Source: Candidatus Rokuibacteriota bacterium
GTDB lineage: Bacteria; Methylomirabilota; Methylomirabilia; Rokubacteriales; CSP1-6
Length of the DNA stretch: 39,504 nt
Direction: 5' to 3'
Assembly (NCBI GenBank): GCA_003221695.1
Contig: QHSX01000067.1
Location: 1 to 39,504 of the forward strand
The notes under the pieces: model-generated
Databases searched by the model: none
Told to the model about the DNA's origin: nothing
What the model saw: only the letters and a program-made list of their open reading frames with translations
Shown here: one piece after another, positions 24,506 to 33,365 of the stretch
Layout: each line of letters begins with the position of its first letter
Numbering within the stretch: the stretch's first letter is position 1
Position numbers and translations under genes: made by a program

Positions 24506-27500
24506 CGACGACCAAAGCGGCAGCGCTCGTCGGGCTCGTGGCCTCGCTCGGCGGCGTGGGTCAGGCCCACGCCGAAGCGCCGCCGGAAGGACCCGTTGTC
24601 GATGGGCCCTGGGTAAGCCCGCCGGCGTCTCCGGTCGTCTTCGAACAGGACGTTCGCTCCCTGCCGCCGCCCCCGGCCGACGCGCCGGCGACGGTCGAGC
24701 GGCTCGGCGCTTACTCGACCGGCGTGACCGCGCCACCGAGTCGCGATCCCCTCCTGCAGGACGGCAAGGACGCCGAGGTCGCCGGCGACCAGCTCTCGAC
24801 GCCGATCCTCGACTTCGACGGCGCCCGGACGGGAGCCAGCCCCCACGACCCGATCGGCGACGTGGGGCCCAACCACTACGTCCAGATGATCAACACCGTG
24901 TTCACCATCTACAACAAGGCCGGCACCAGGCTGGCCGGGCCGTCGGCGATCAACTCGCTGTGGACTGCGGCCGGCGCGACCGGCCTCTGCTCGACACAGA
25001 ACCTGGGCGACCCGGTTGTCCTCTACGATCCGCTGGCGGATCGCTGGCTCCTCAGCCAGTTCGCCAACCCCTCGTACGTGTGCATTGCGATCTCGCGCAC
25101 TCCGGATCCCGTCATCGGGGGATATCACCTGTACGGGTTCAACGTGGGCTCGTTCCCCGACTACTTCAAGCTCGGCGTCTGGCCCGACGCCTACTACATG
25201 GCGGCCAATTTCGGCGAGGAGGTGACGGTCGTGGCCTTCGACCGGGCCAACATGCTCAATGGCAACCCGGCCACCTTCGTCCAGTTCAACATCGCCGGGC
25301 TCCCCGGCCTGCCAGGCAACATGATGCTGCCGAGCGACCTCGATGGTCCGACAGCCCCTCCCGCGGGCTCCCCGAACCCGTACTACCGCCAAGTGGACGG
25401 CACCTACTTCGGTGGCGCCGACCGCCTCGAGATCTGGGAATTCCACGTCGACTGGGGCAACCCGGCCGCCTCGCGCTTCAGCGGCCCCACCAACCTCCCG
25501 CTCGCGGCCTTCGACTCCGCCCTGTGCCGCTTCTTCAGCTTCGCGTGCATCCCCCAGCCCGGGACATCGACGACGCTCGATCCGATCAACGAGTGGCCGA
25601 TGTGGCGCCTCCAGTACCGCAACTTCGGCGCCCACGAGACCCTCGTCGGCAACTTCGTCGTCGACGTGGACGGCATGGACCACGCCGGCATCCGCTGGTT
25701 CGAGCTGCGGCGGTCGGACGGTGGCCGCTGGGCGGTGTTCCAGCAGGGGACGTTCGCCCCGCAAGACCCGACCATCGCCACATGGCAGCACCGCTGGTTG
25801 GGCAGCATCGCGATGGACAAGGCCGGCAACATCGGGCTCGCCTACAACATCTCGAGCAGCGGGACGATTTTCCCGTCCATCCGTTACACCGGACGGCTGG
25901 CCACCGACCCCTTGGGCCTGATGCCTCAGGGCGAAAAGGTCCTCGTCAACGGAGGCAACTTCATCCGCAACAGTCGCTGGGGCGACTACAGCTCGCTCAA
26001 CGTGGACCCGGTGGATGACTGCACGTTCTGGTATACCTCCGACTACGTGACGACTGAGGGGCTCCGCCAGACGCACATCGGAACGTTCCGATTCCCGTCG
26101 TGCATCGCCACGGACCTGGCGATCGCCGAGGCCGCCAGCCCCGACCCCGTCCTCGCCGGGGAAATTCTCTCCTACGCGATCACGGTAACCAACAATGGCT
26201 CGAACCCCGCGACCAACGTGGTGGTGGTCGACGTCCTTCCCGAGGGAACGTCGTTCCTGACCAGCGCTGTCCCGTGCGCCGCGCCGCCGGCGTCGCCGAA
26301 CGCGCGTACCTGCGCGCTGGGCGCCCTGAGGCCGGGTGAGGCGCGGACGTTCACCATCCAGGTGCGGGTCGATCCGGGCGTGGTTCAGGCGAGCGGCGCC
26401 GGTGTCTTGAACAACACGGCGAGCCTTTCGGCCGACGAGCCCGACCCCGACCTGTCCAACAACACGCTCTCGGTGTCCACGATCGTGAACGACCGCGCCG
26501 ACCTCAGGCTGACCAAAGCCTGCGAGCCCGACGAGCCGCTGCGGGCCGGAACCACCGCGACCTGCGAGATTCTCGTCGACAACCTGGGGCCGTCCCACGC
26601 GCGAAACGTGGTGGTGCGGGACACCCATCTGGGCAGTGGGCCGTTCACGATCACCTCGGCGACCTTCAGCTCGCCGATCGCCGGCGCCTGCGCGGTGGCT
26701 GGCAGGGTGATCACCTGCGACCTCGGCTCCCAGCCCGCCGGGGGCCACACGAGCATCCTCGTGTCACTCACCGCGAGCGAGCAGGTGGACGTCAGCGACA
26801 CGGCGACGGTGACGAGCGACACCCCCGACGGGAACTCCGGAAACAACACCGCCGAAGACGCCGTCCGCTTCGTCGGCGCAGCCGATCTCGGTGTGGCCAA
26901 GACGGACATGCCCGACCCGGTGGAGGCCGGCACCAACCTGGCGTACCGCGTAACGGTCTCGAACGCCGGACCGTCCACGGCGCCCAACGTCGTGGTCCAG
27001 GATGGGCTTCCCTCCCAGGTCAGCGTGGTGACCTTCACGTCGAGCCAGGGCTCCTGCAGCGGCGGCGTGCCCGGTGACGCCCTGCGACCCCTGAGCTGTA
27101 GGCTCGGCAGCCTCGCCCCGGGCGGCAGCGTCACGCTCGATGTCGTCGTCAGGGTCAATCCGAGCACGCCGGACGGCACCATCCTGGTCAACAACGCTTC
27201 GGTCAGCAGCGACTTCGGTGACCCGAACAACGGCAACGACAACGTCTCGGCGCTGACGACCGTCCAGGCCCGCGCGGATCTCGCCGTCACCAAGACGTCT
27301 GACGCCGCCACCTACAATCCGTGGTCCGTGATCGCCTACACCGTGACCGTCGTGAACCACGGTCCGTCCGACGCCCCACGCGTCGTCGTCACGGACACCC
27401 TCCCGAACGCCCGGCAGGCCTTCTACCTGTCGGACACAGGCGGGTGCACGTTGCGGGACGACACCCTGAGCTGCAACCTGGGGGACATGCCGACAGGCAC

Positions 27501-27639
27501 CGGCAAGAGCTTCACCATCACGGTTCGCGGGGCTCGCGGCGAAGTCACCAACAGGGCCTCGGTGGGCAGCGCCGCGGTCGATCCCGATGTCACCAACAAC
27601 ACCGCGACCCGCACGGTCATCGTCCGCGACGATCGATAA
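24502..27639 (+). CDS. large secreted protein with four DUF11 repeats
   Basis: A 1045-residue exported protein. GTG 24502 gives a signal peptide (TTTKAAALVGLVASLGGVG, cleavage after AHA near 24). Residues about 90-530 form one globular region of a type often found in surface proteins, with ASPHDPIGDVGPNHYVQMIN, NLGDPVVLYDPLADRWLLSQF and WQHRWLGSIAMDKAGNIGLAY, probably a beta-propeller. Four DUF11 Ig-like repeats follow, starting near 537, 667, 794 and 925, each with an ADLxxxK-like start, a TVxNxGPSxAxNVVVxDxLP core and an end rich in NN and VDPDxTNN. There is no LPXTG, no transmembrane anchor and no obvious secretion tail after TRTVIVRDDR. Repeats probably extend the globular domain from the cell surface. 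Partners unknown. Confidence 0.9.
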   Translation: MTTTKAAALVGLVASLGGVGQAHAEAPPEGPVVDGPWVSPPASPVVFEQDVRSLPPPPADAPATVERLGAYSTGVTAPPSRDPLLQDGKDAEVAGDQLSTPILDFDGARTGASPHDPIGDVGPNHYVQMINTVFTIYNKAGTRLAGPSAINSLWTAAGATGLCSTQNLGDPVVLYDPLADRWLLSQFANPSYVCIAISRTPDPVIGGYHLYGFNVGSFPDYFKLGVWPDAYYMAANFGEEVTVVAFDRANMLNGNPATFVQFNIAGLPGLPGNMMLPSDLDGPTAPPAGSPNPYYRQVDGTYFGGADRLEIWEFHVDWGNPAASRFSGPTNLPLAAFDSALCRFFSFACIPQPGTSTTLDPINEWPMWRLQYRNFGAHETLVGNFVVDVDGMDHAGIRWFELRRSDGGRWAVFQQGTFAPQDPTIATWQHRWLGSIAMDKAGNIGLAYNISSSGTIFPSIRYTGRLATDPLGLMPQGEKVLVNGGNFIRNSRWGDYSSLNVDPVDDCTFWYTSDYVTTEGLRQTHIGTFRFPSCIATDLAIAEAASPDPVLAGEILSYAITVTNNGSNPATNVVVVDVLPEGTSFLTSAVPCAAPPASPNARTCALGALRPGEARTFTIQVRVDPGVVQASGAGVLNNTASLSADEPDPDLSNNTLSVSTIVNDRADLRLTKACEPDEPLRAGTTATCEILVDNLGPSHARNVVVRDTHLGSGPFTITSATFSSPIAGACAVAGRVITCDLGSQPAGGHTSILVSLTASEQVDVSDTATVTSDTPDGNSGNNTAEDAVRFVGAADLGVAKTDMPDPVEAGTNLAYRVTVSNAGPSTAPNVVVQDGLPSQVSVVTFTSSQGSCSGGVPGDALRPLSCRLGSLAPGGSVTLDVVVRVNPSTPDGTILVNNASVSSDFGDPNNGNDNVSALTTVQARADLAVTKTSDAATYNPWSVIAYTVTVVNHGPSDAPRVVVTDTLPNARQAFYLSDTGGCTLRDDTLSCNLGDMPTGTGKSFTITVRGARGEVTNRASVGSAAVDPDVTNNTATRTVIVRDDR

Positions 27640-27652
27640 CGGTGGGGGCCGC

Positions 27653-27934
27653 CTACTCTTCCCAGGGGTCGTGCTTCACGGGCGGCGGGAGCCAGATCCG
27701 CTCGTACCCCTTCTGTAGCTCCCGCTCCTTCGCGATCTCCTCCCGCGGAGTGACCTTGGCGTATTTCGCCTCGGTGGGGCTCGAGAAGTTGTAGCGGTTG
27801 AGATTCGGCGCCGAGATGACACGAGTCACGTGCCCCTCGCATTTCGGACACGTCGCGAGGGGCGGGTCGTTCATCCCCTGCCGCACCTCGTAGAGGACGC
27901 GGCAGGGCGTGCACTCGTATTCGTAGACGGGCAT
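27653..27934 (-). CDS. FmdB family zinc ribbon protein
   Basis: A 93-residue protein. The N-terminal zinc ribbon is MPVYEYECTPC with Cys8/Cys11 and CPKC with Cys29/Cys32, typical of FmdB-type regulatory or assembly proteins. It continues with a charged helix-forming part (EEIAKERELQKGYERIW). ATG 27934 follows AGGAGGA. Members are often near amidase or formamidase genes; here it sits 81 bases downstream of an amidohydrolase on the same strand, which fits that habit. It is convergent with the DUF11 gene. Confidence 0.88.
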   Translation of the reverse strand: MPVYEYECTPCRVLYEVRQGMNDPPLATCPKCEGHVTRVISAPNLNRYNFSSPTEAKYAKVTPREEIAKERELQKGYERIWLPPPVKHDPWEE

Positions 27935-28015
27935 CGCGTTTCCTCCTCTCCCGACAACCTCTCGCGCGAGCGCGCGGGTGGCCGGCGGCGCACCGGCCAC
28001 CCGCGACGGCGCGAG

Positions 28016-29338
28016 CTACACTGCCACGATCCGGGGCTTGTCTGCGGGCACGGCGGCCGTCGCAGTTTTGAGGTTCCAGATGCGAGCCGCGTTCAACCCG
28101 AAGACCTTCGCCTTGATCTCATCGGTGAGCTTGGGATACCCGTGACCCTCGACGAGCTGATCGGGGATCTGGAACTTCCTGAACGCGTCGATCTGCCACT
28201 GCGGATTGCCCCAGAGCGCCGAGTCGGTTCCCCACATCACGTAGTCCGGTCCGAGGTCGCGCAGCAGCGTCCCGAGCACGTGGGCGCACTCGAGCGGCCG
28301 GCTCGTCACCGTCGCGGCGAACGTCGACCCGACCTCGGAGAACATGTTCTTCCGCTGCGGCTTGAAGCCCTTCAGCGCGGCCAGCTCCGCGTGGTACGGC
28401 CACGCCGAGTGGTAGGCGATGAAGTTGAGGTCGGGGAAGTCGTCGCAGACCGCGTCGAAGTCCTCCGCGTGCGCGTACCGCGCCATGAACTGACCGAAGG
28501 GGATGCCCTTGTGACAGCCGATGTTCTTGAGCCCGAGCTTCTGGGCCTTCTCCCAGATCGGATACGCAAGCTTCTGGTCGTCGAACCACCACCCGCGCTT
28601 GGGGGTCGAGTCGAACGTGTAGAGCTTGAGCCCGGAGATCTTGTACTTCTCTACGAACATCTGCATGCGGTCGAGCGTCTCGCGGAGCCCCTGATTGGGC
28701 GTCAGGCCGCCGCCGAGCATGACCGTCCGGTCCGGCCAGCGCTGCTTGACCTCCGCTTGCTCCTCGATCGGGATCATGTCCTTGCCGCCGTAGTCCTCCC
28801 GGAACCCGAAGGGGTTGAAGATGGCGACGCTCGTGTCGCTCCCCTCGAGGATCAGCTTGCCGAAGTTCTCGACGGTCATGTCCTTGGTCCCGTTCGGAAG
28901 CCCCATCGCCTTGCCGAGATCGTCGAGGAGCTGGACGAACCACATCCCCCGCTCGGTGGTGTTCACGCCGGGGATATAACCGTCCTTTCGCCAGCAGATA
29001 TGGGTGTGGGCGTCGACGATGAAGTCCGCCCCAGGCTTGCGCGCGACCTTGATTTCCTTCGCCGCCGCGGGATCCATCGCCTCGGCTTCTGTGACCTCGA
29101 AGAACTTCATGCCGGTGATCTCGTTCACCGCGAGCATGGCGGCCGCAAACCCGGAGGCGGTCCCGAGGAAATTGCGACGGGACACCCGGGCCCGGGCGGC
29201 ATAGGCGTCCACGCGCTCGCTGACGCGCTCACCCATATGACCCGCGAGGAAGAACGAGGTCCCCTGCTCTTCCGGGGTCATCGGGCCACGCGTGGTCCCC
29301 TTGTATCCCTTGAAGTACTCGAAGACATTGAACTCCAT
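28016..29338 (-). CDS. Tat-exported amidohydrolase (Amidohydro_2 type)
   Basis: A 440-residue metal-dependent hydrolase of the amidohydrolase-2 (PF04909-like) group. Metal ligands: His111 and His113 (VDAHTHICW), His276 (GCHKGIP), His310 (AYHSAW) and Asp372 (MWGTDSALWG). A twin-arginine motif VSRRNFLGTASG lies at 52-63, followed by a hydrophobic stretch, so the signal has an unusually long 50-residue N-terminal extension. ATG 29338 is preceded by GGGAGG and the extension is acceptable coding sequence, so this start is credible. Some members are decarboxylases. The preceding outer-membrane protein and the FmdB gene are on the same strand. Confidence 0.88.
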   Translation of the reverse strand: MEFNVFEYFKGYKGTTRGPMTPEEQGTSFFLAGHMGERVSERVDAYAARARVSRRNFLGTASGFAAAMLAVNEITGMKFFEVTEAEAMDPAAAKEIKVARKPGADFIVDAHTHICWRKDGYIPGVNTTERGMWFVQLLDDLGKAMGLPNGTKDMTVENFGKLILEGSDTSVAIFNPFGFREDYGGKDMIPIEEQAEVKQRWPDRTVMLGGGLTPNQGLRETLDRMQMFVEKYKISGLKLYTFDSTPKRGWWFDDQKLAYPIWEKAQKLGLKNIGCHKGIPFGQFMARYAHAEDFDAVCDDFPDLNFIAYHSAWPYHAELAALKGFKPQRKNMFSEVGSTFAATVTSRPLECAHVLGTLLRDLGPDYVMWGTDSALWGNPQWQIDAFRKFQIPDQLVEGHGYPKLTDEIKAKVFGLNAARIWNLKTATAAVPADKPRIVAV

Positions 29339-29363
29339 ACGTTGCCTCCCGATCGAATCAACG

Positions 29364-29382
29364 GTCAGACCGCCGTCAGACC
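29364..29382. repeat. direct repeat upstream of the amidohydrolase
   Basis: Two copies of GTCAGACC (29364-29371 and 29375-29382) start 11 bases apart, one helical turn, in the leader region of the amidohydrolase gene. A possible operator for a dimeric regulator. Confidence 0.35.
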
Positions 29383-29533
29383 CCCGACTGACACAGACCC
29401 GCGAGTCCCGCCCGCGCGCGTCCCACCCCCCTCCTGCCCCGCGTCGTCCCGACGCCGGGCCACTCGAACTGGCCGCAGCACTAGCGCCGCGCCCCGGCGA
29501 AGTCAAGCCCGGTTTTCGCGCGCCTCCTCCCTC

Positions 29534-30385
29534 TCAGAATCGGAACGTCAGGCCCGCGTGGACGCCGTTGTCGTAGAGCTCGAAGGCGTTGTCCTCCGCG
29601 TGGCTCTTCTCGCGCTGGAAGAAGTACGTGACGTGGTAGCCGACGTCGAGCTGGAGCGCCCGGCTGATCGCGTAGAGCACCGAGAGCCCGGCGTCGGCAT
29701 GGATCTGCTGGAGGTAGACGGTGCCGCCTTCCTTGCGACCGCTGTCGACGCGGGGCAGACCACCGCCGCCGACCGTGGCCCGCGCGGCGAACCGCGGCCC
29801 CATCGGGATGTCGAAACGGAGACCCACGATGGGCACCGGCAGCTCCTGCCGGGAGAAGTCCTCGTGGCTCGTGTGTCCCCGCCAGGTGAGCTTCGGGTCG
29901 AGGTGGACGTAGGTGAGTCCGGCGCTACCCGTCAGGAAGCCGCCGTAGTCGCTCATCAAGAGCCGTTCATAGTCGAGGCTGACGCGATAGAAGTCGGCGT
30001 TGACGTGGACGTGACCGGGGCCGAAGCCGTCACCGTTGAAGGAGGCCGTCGGGTCGACACGCGCCCCTCCCTCGAGGAAGGAATAGAGGTACGTGGCCCT
30101 GAGCGCGTCCCGCTGCGTCAAGCGGAGCGCCACGCTTGCCTCGACGGTCTCCGACACGTCGATCCCGAGGTCTTCGTGAAGGCGGAGTCGGGTGCCACGA
30201 AGTGGCCCCTCCCCGACGCGCACGTACCCGCTCGGCATGCCGAGCCGCGTCGTCAGGGACACCTCGAACCCGGAGGCCGCGGGACGCGTCAGAGACTCTT
30301 CAAGAGGCGACTGTCCTGCGGCCACGGTCGGCCACGTGACCCCGAGGACCAGCACGAGCATCGCAGTCGCGAGGAGACAAGACAT
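29534..30385 (-). CDS. outer membrane beta-barrel protein
   Basis: A 283-residue exported protein. ATG 30385 gives a signal peptide (MSCLLATAMLVLVLGVTW, cleavage near AAG). The mature part alternates polar and hydrophobic residues in about eight or more strands (ALRATYLYSFLEGG, FYRVSLDYERLLM, GLTYVHLDPKL, ALQLDVGYHVTYFF) and ends HAGLTFRF, with the terminal Phe needed for Bam insertion. It contains no plug or OmpA domain. It lies between an SDR and the amidohydrolase, both on the same strand. Channel, adhesin or enzyme role not known. Confidence 0.85.
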   Translation of the reverse strand: MSCLLATAMLVLVLGVTWPTVAAGQSPLEESLTRPAASGFEVSLTTRLGMPSGYVRVGEGPLRGTRLRLHEDLGIDVSETVEASVALRLTQRDALRATYLYSFLEGGARVDPTASFNGDGFGPGHVHVNADFYRVSLDYERLLMSDYGGFLTGSAGLTYVHLDPKLTWRGHTSHEDFSRQELPVPIVGLRFDIPMGPRFAARATVGGGGLPRVDSGRKEGGTVYLQQIHADAGLSVLYAISRALQLDVGYHVTYFFQREKSHAEDNAFELYDNGVHAGLTFRF

Positions 30386-30402
30386 GTCCTCACCTCTCCC
30401 GA

Positions 30403-31155
30403 TCACGGCATGTACGAGCCGCCGTTCACGTGCACCGTTTGACCGGTGATGAAGCGCGCGTCCTCGCTGGCGAGAAAGACCGCCACGGAGGCGATGTCGT
30501 CGGGCTGCGCCATGCGCCCGAGCGGCACCGCCCGCGCCAGCGCTGCCAACTCCTCCTCGCTGTGACCGCGGCGTGGCTGCGCGGTATCCGTGAGGCCGGG
30601 CGCGATCGCGTTGACACGGATGCCGTACCGCGCCAGCTCGAGCGCCATCGCCCGCGTCATCGCGACCACCCCGCCCTTGCTCGCCGAGTAGTGGACGCCC
30701 CGCACCGCGCCCCGGATGGCCTGAGACGCCACGTTGATGATCGAGCCCCGCCGTCCGCCAGCGACCATCACGCGCGCCGCGGCCTGGGCACAGAAGAACG
30801 CGCCCTTGAGGTTGACGTCAAGCACGAAGTCCCAGTCGCTCTCGCTCATCTCGAGAAACGCGACCCGCGGGAAGACGCCCGCGTTGTTGACGAGGATGTC
30901 GAGCCCGCCCAGGCCGGTCACGACCTCGGCGACCAGCGCCTGCGCCTGGCCGGGGCGCCCGACGTCGGCGCGGACGACCAGACCATGCCGGCCGGCCGCG
31001 CGGACCTCCTGCATCGCCTTCTCGGCCTCCGCGCGGTCGTCGAGGTAGTTGATCCCGACGTCGGCGCCGGCGCGGGACAACGCGACCGCGATGGAACGCC
31101 CGATCCCCTGCTGGGCGCCGGTGACGAGCGCGATCTTGCCCTCGAGCCGCGTCAC
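30403..31155 (-). CDS. short-chain dehydrogenase/reductase
   Basis: A 250-residue classical SDR. NAD(P) motif TGAQQGIG at 12-19, NNAG at 90-93, and catalytic Ser144, Tyr156 and Lys160 (VHYSASK). The pattern VNAIAPGLTDT and the C-terminal ITGQTVHVNGGSYMP are characteristic of FabG-like enzymes. GTG 31155 overlaps the DUF1614 stop by 4 bases (GTGA). Probable oxidoreductase for a small ketone or alcohol; substrate unknown. The Asp63 in RADV together with the missing Arg after beta2 leaves cofactor choice open. Confidence 0.92.
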   Translation of the reverse strand: MTRLEGKIALVTGAQQGIGRSIAVALSRAGADVGINYLDDRAEAEKAMQEVRAAGRHGLVVRADVGRPGQAQALVAEVVTGLGGLDILVNNAGVFPRVAFLEMSESDWDFVLDVNLKGAFFCAQAAARVMVAGGRRGSIINVASQAIRGAVRGVHYSASKGGVVAMTRAMALELARYGIRVNAIAPGLTDTAQPRRGHSEEELAALARAVPLGRMAQPDDIASVAVFLASEDARFITGQTVHVNGGSYMP

Positions 31156-31820
31156 GCGAGCAACCCCGCGATGATGCCGGTCAGGAACACCCCGTCGAAG
31201 GTCCCCGCGCCGCCGATGGAGACGATCGGTGCGCCGAGCTGGGCAATCCGGTCGAGATTGAGGAGGTCGGCGCCGACCAGGGTGCCCATCGACCCCGACA
31301 CGTAGGCGACGGGCGGTGCCCTGCGAAACGCGAGGAGCAGGCCGACCCCGGCGGCCACGAGTGGCGGGATGAACATCGGCACCGCGATGCCCATGCCGGG
31401 AACGATCTGCGCGAGACTGTGCACCACCGCCGCGACGATCGCCACGCCGATCGCCATGCGCCCGTAGAGCCGCGTGCGTGCGACGAGGTAGATCGACACG
31501 AGGATCGGGATCAACGCGCCGCCCACGTTCAGCGCCACGACCGTCGCACCCGTCTCGACGGCGTCCGGAACGATGTACGTGCGACCGAACATCGAGATCT
31601 CGTGCGGGCGGAGGACGCGCTGCCCCGGGACCGAGTAGAGCGGGATGTTGACGTGGCTTCCCAGGAGCGACAGCAGCATGACGGCGAAGGCGTAGCGTGG
31701 CCGGACACCCACCTTGCGGTACGCGTAGGCCAGGACTCGCATCTCTACCAGGACGACGAACACGGCCAGGAGGGCGACCAGCAGGAGCAGCAACAAGAGC
31801 GTGAATGGCGCGTAGATCAT
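31152..31820 (-). CDS. DUF1614 family membrane protein
   Basis: A 222-residue integral membrane protein with about seven hydrophobic segments, starting with the very Leu/Val-rich FTLLLLLLLVALLAVFVVLV (6-25). Recognisable DUF1614 elements are SLLGSHVNIPLY, VALNVGGALIPILVSIYL, PPLVAAGVG and GADLLNL then GAGTFDGVFLTGIIAGLLA at the end. Function is unknown. ATG 31820 has no evident ribosome site. It is upstream of and coupled to the SDR. Confidence 0.85.
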   Translation of the reverse strand: MIYAPFTLLLLLLLVALLAVFVVLVEMRVLAYAYRKVGVRPRYAFAVMLLSLLGSHVNIPLYSVPGQRVLRPHEISMFGRTYIVPDAVETGATVVALNVGGALIPILVSIYLVARTRLYGRMAIGVAIVAAVVHSLAQIVPGMGIAVPMFIPPLVAAGVGLLLAFRRAPPVAYVSGSMGTLVGADLLNLDRIAQLGAPIVSIGGAGTFDGVFLTGIIAGLLA

Positions 31821-31832
31821 CGGCGCATCAAT

Positions 31833-31846
31833 ATACCGTATACCGT
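31833..31846. repeat. tandem ATACCGT in the divergent gap
   Basis: Two head-to-tail copies of ATACCGT lie 13-26 bases upstream of the DUF1614 start. On the complement they read ACGGTATACGGTAT and contain TATA-like steps that could form part of a promoter or operator. Confidence 0.35.
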
Positions 31847-31928
31847 GGGCGTCACGACCGAGCGCCGCTGGATCTTGTGGCTCTCCAAACCTTGGTCTCT
31901 CCGGCGCGCTCCCCTATGCTCGGGACCG

Positions 31929-32189
31929 ATGAAGATCCAGGCCCCGTCACGCCCGAGCCGCCGTGTGCTGTTCATCGTGTCCCGGGACCTGCCCGACCGC
32001 CACCAGTCCCTCGCCTACGCATTTGACGACGACACCGGTGTGCGGGTGATCTTTGATCGCCGCCGAGGCGACCGGCGTCGGCTTACGGTCGCACCCCCGC
32101 CCGAACGCCGCCACAGGGATCGACGCTCCGCCGCTCGCGACTGGGTCTTGCGGGCGGCGGGCTGGATCCGGATCGACCGCGCTCGCTGA
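31929..32189 (+). CDS. 86-residue Arg-rich protein with DRR motifs, function unknown
   Basis: An 86-residue protein with a short hydrophobic strand RRVLFIVSRD (11-20), then VRVIFDRRRGDRR (38-50), a Pro-rich spacer and a second basic motif ERRHRDRRS (59-67), ending in a helix-like segment. The double DRR/ERR pattern resembles small hypothetical proteins seen in several high-GC bacteria; I do not know a function. Strand-helix composition and about 30% Arg suggest nucleic-acid or phospholipid contact, which is inference. ATG 31929 lacks a strong ribosome site. It is convergent with dienelactone hydrolase. Confidence 0.62.
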   Translation: MKIQAPSRPSRRVLFIVSRDLPDRHQSLAYAFDDDTGVRVIFDRRRGDRRRLTVAPPPERRHRDRRSAARDWVLRAAGWIRIDRAR

Positions 32190-32200
32190 CCGCTCACCGT

Positions 32201-33013
32201 TCACGCCTTGAGGCGCTTCGTGAAGAAGGCCAGGCAGCGCTTCCAGGCGTCGGTCGCGGCCGCCTCGTTGTAGCTCGGCCGATAGTCGGCGAAGAACCCG
32301 TGCCCGGCGCCCGGGTAGATCACGACCTCGACATCGCGATTCGAGCGCTTGAGCAGGTCGCCGAACTTCCGTGCGTCATCCGGCGTCGGGCTCGTATCCG
32401 TCTCCCCGTAGAGGCCGAGGAAGGGCGCCTTGATGTCCTTGGCCACGTCGAAGCCCGTCACGGGATTGGGCGCGTCGGGATACGGCCGGGCGGGCGGCCC
32501 GTACCAGGCGACCGCGGCCTTGATGTCGGCGTTGGTGGCTGCCACCTGGTAGACCGTGGACCCGCCCCAGCACCAGCCGGTCACGCCCACGCGATCCGGC
32601 CGGACGCCCGGCCGCTTCTTGGCCCAGTCGACCGCGGCCGCGCAGTCGCCCAGCACCTGCTTGCGCGGCACGGCCAGCACGATCTTGAGGATGTCCTGGA
32701 CGTTCGGGATGTGTCCGACGCCACCCTCGCGCTGGAAGAGTTCGGGTGCCACGGCATAGTAGCCCTGCTTGGCGAAGCGGCGGGTGACGTCCTTGATCCA
32801 CTCATGCACGCCCCAGATCTCCGAGAGCACCAGGAGGATCGGCACGCCGCCGCCCGTCGCAGGACGGGCCTCATAGACCGGCATTGCATAATCCCTGATC
32901 TTGACCTGGGCGTCTCCGACGACGATCCCCTGGGTATCGGTCTTGATGGCCTGGGCGAGAGCCTTGTCGACTCCGACCGCGTAGCCCGCGAAGGTGGCAG
33001 CGGAGACGGACAT
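32201..33013 (-). CDS. dienelactone hydrolase family protein
   Basis: A 270-residue alpha/beta hydrolase of the dienelactone hydrolase type. Catalytic triad: Cys148 (GWCWGGS), Asp206 (YGETDTS) and His238 (GAGHGFF). An N-terminal extension of about 35 residues precedes the core, as in YghX-type members. ATG 33013 follows AGGAGGAAA. The family hydrolyses dienelactones formed in chlorocatechol breakdown, and other lactones and esters. A promoter candidate lies about 65 bases upstream. It is the divergent neighbour of REC-PilZ copy 2. Confidence 0.92.
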   Translation of the reverse strand: MSVSAATFAGYAVGVDKALAQAIKTDTQGIVVGDAQVKIRDYAMPVYEARPATGGGVPILLVLSEIWGVHEWIKDVTRRFAKQGYYAVAPELFQREGGVGHIPNVQDILKIVLAVPRKQVLGDCAAAVDWAKKRPGVRPDRVGVTGWCWGGSTVYQVAATNADIKAAVAWYGPPARPYPDAPNPVTGFDVAKDIKAPFLGLYGETDTSPTPDDARKFGDLLKRSNRDVEVVIYPGAGHGFFADYRPSYNEAAATDAWKRCLAFFTKRLKA

Positions 33014-33365
33014 CTCGTTTCCTCCTGGATGACGATGTCGCGCGATGAGCGCCGCCGCACGGCGCTCGTGGCGGGCGCAGCCTAGCACACGCCCCTCAGC
33101 CTGGCAAAGTGCGGTCGCGCGGTGTGTTGTCATTTACCCGCTGCCCTGACGCTGGACGGCAACTCGCGTCACCTTGGCATGCATGGTCCTCTGCCGCCAC
33201 CTCGAGAGGACACCACGCAGTCTTGAACGTGCGAGATCCTTGCGCTTCCGGCTACCGGGAGTCTCCGTTCGTGTTTCCGGATTGCCCTGCCACCCCTGGC
33301 ATTCGCCTTGCTCCCCGGAAGGTCAGTGTCGCGGCGAAGATTGCAGCCGGGAGGCGACGGACGCC
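33014..33365. other. divergent intergenic region of 352 bases
   Basis: No gene is credible here. The only structured signals I see are the promoter candidate for the hydrolase at 33079-33107 and GGGAGG at 33349-33354 as ribosome site for the regulator. I found no convincing promoter for the plus-strand regulator; TTGAAC at 33223-33228 has no -10 partner. Confidence 0.6.
33079..33107 (-). promoter_or_regulatory. candidate promoter for dienelactone hydrolase
   Basis: On the complement, TTGCCA (33102-33107, 5 of 6) and TAGGCT (33079-33084, 3 of 6) are 17 bases apart. The spacing is ideal but the -10 box is weak. Confidence 0.4.

Noticed and set aside
24427-26748. 773-codon open frame on the minus strand
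   Set aside because: Antisense to the DUF11 protein, which has a signal peptide and repeats; no domain in the antisense product.
27830-30442. 870-codon open frame on the plus strand
   Set aside because: It is antisense to FmdB, amidohydrolase and the outer-membrane gene, is dominated by Arg, Gly, Val and Glu, and has no recognisable motif. Long antisense frames are expected at this GC content.
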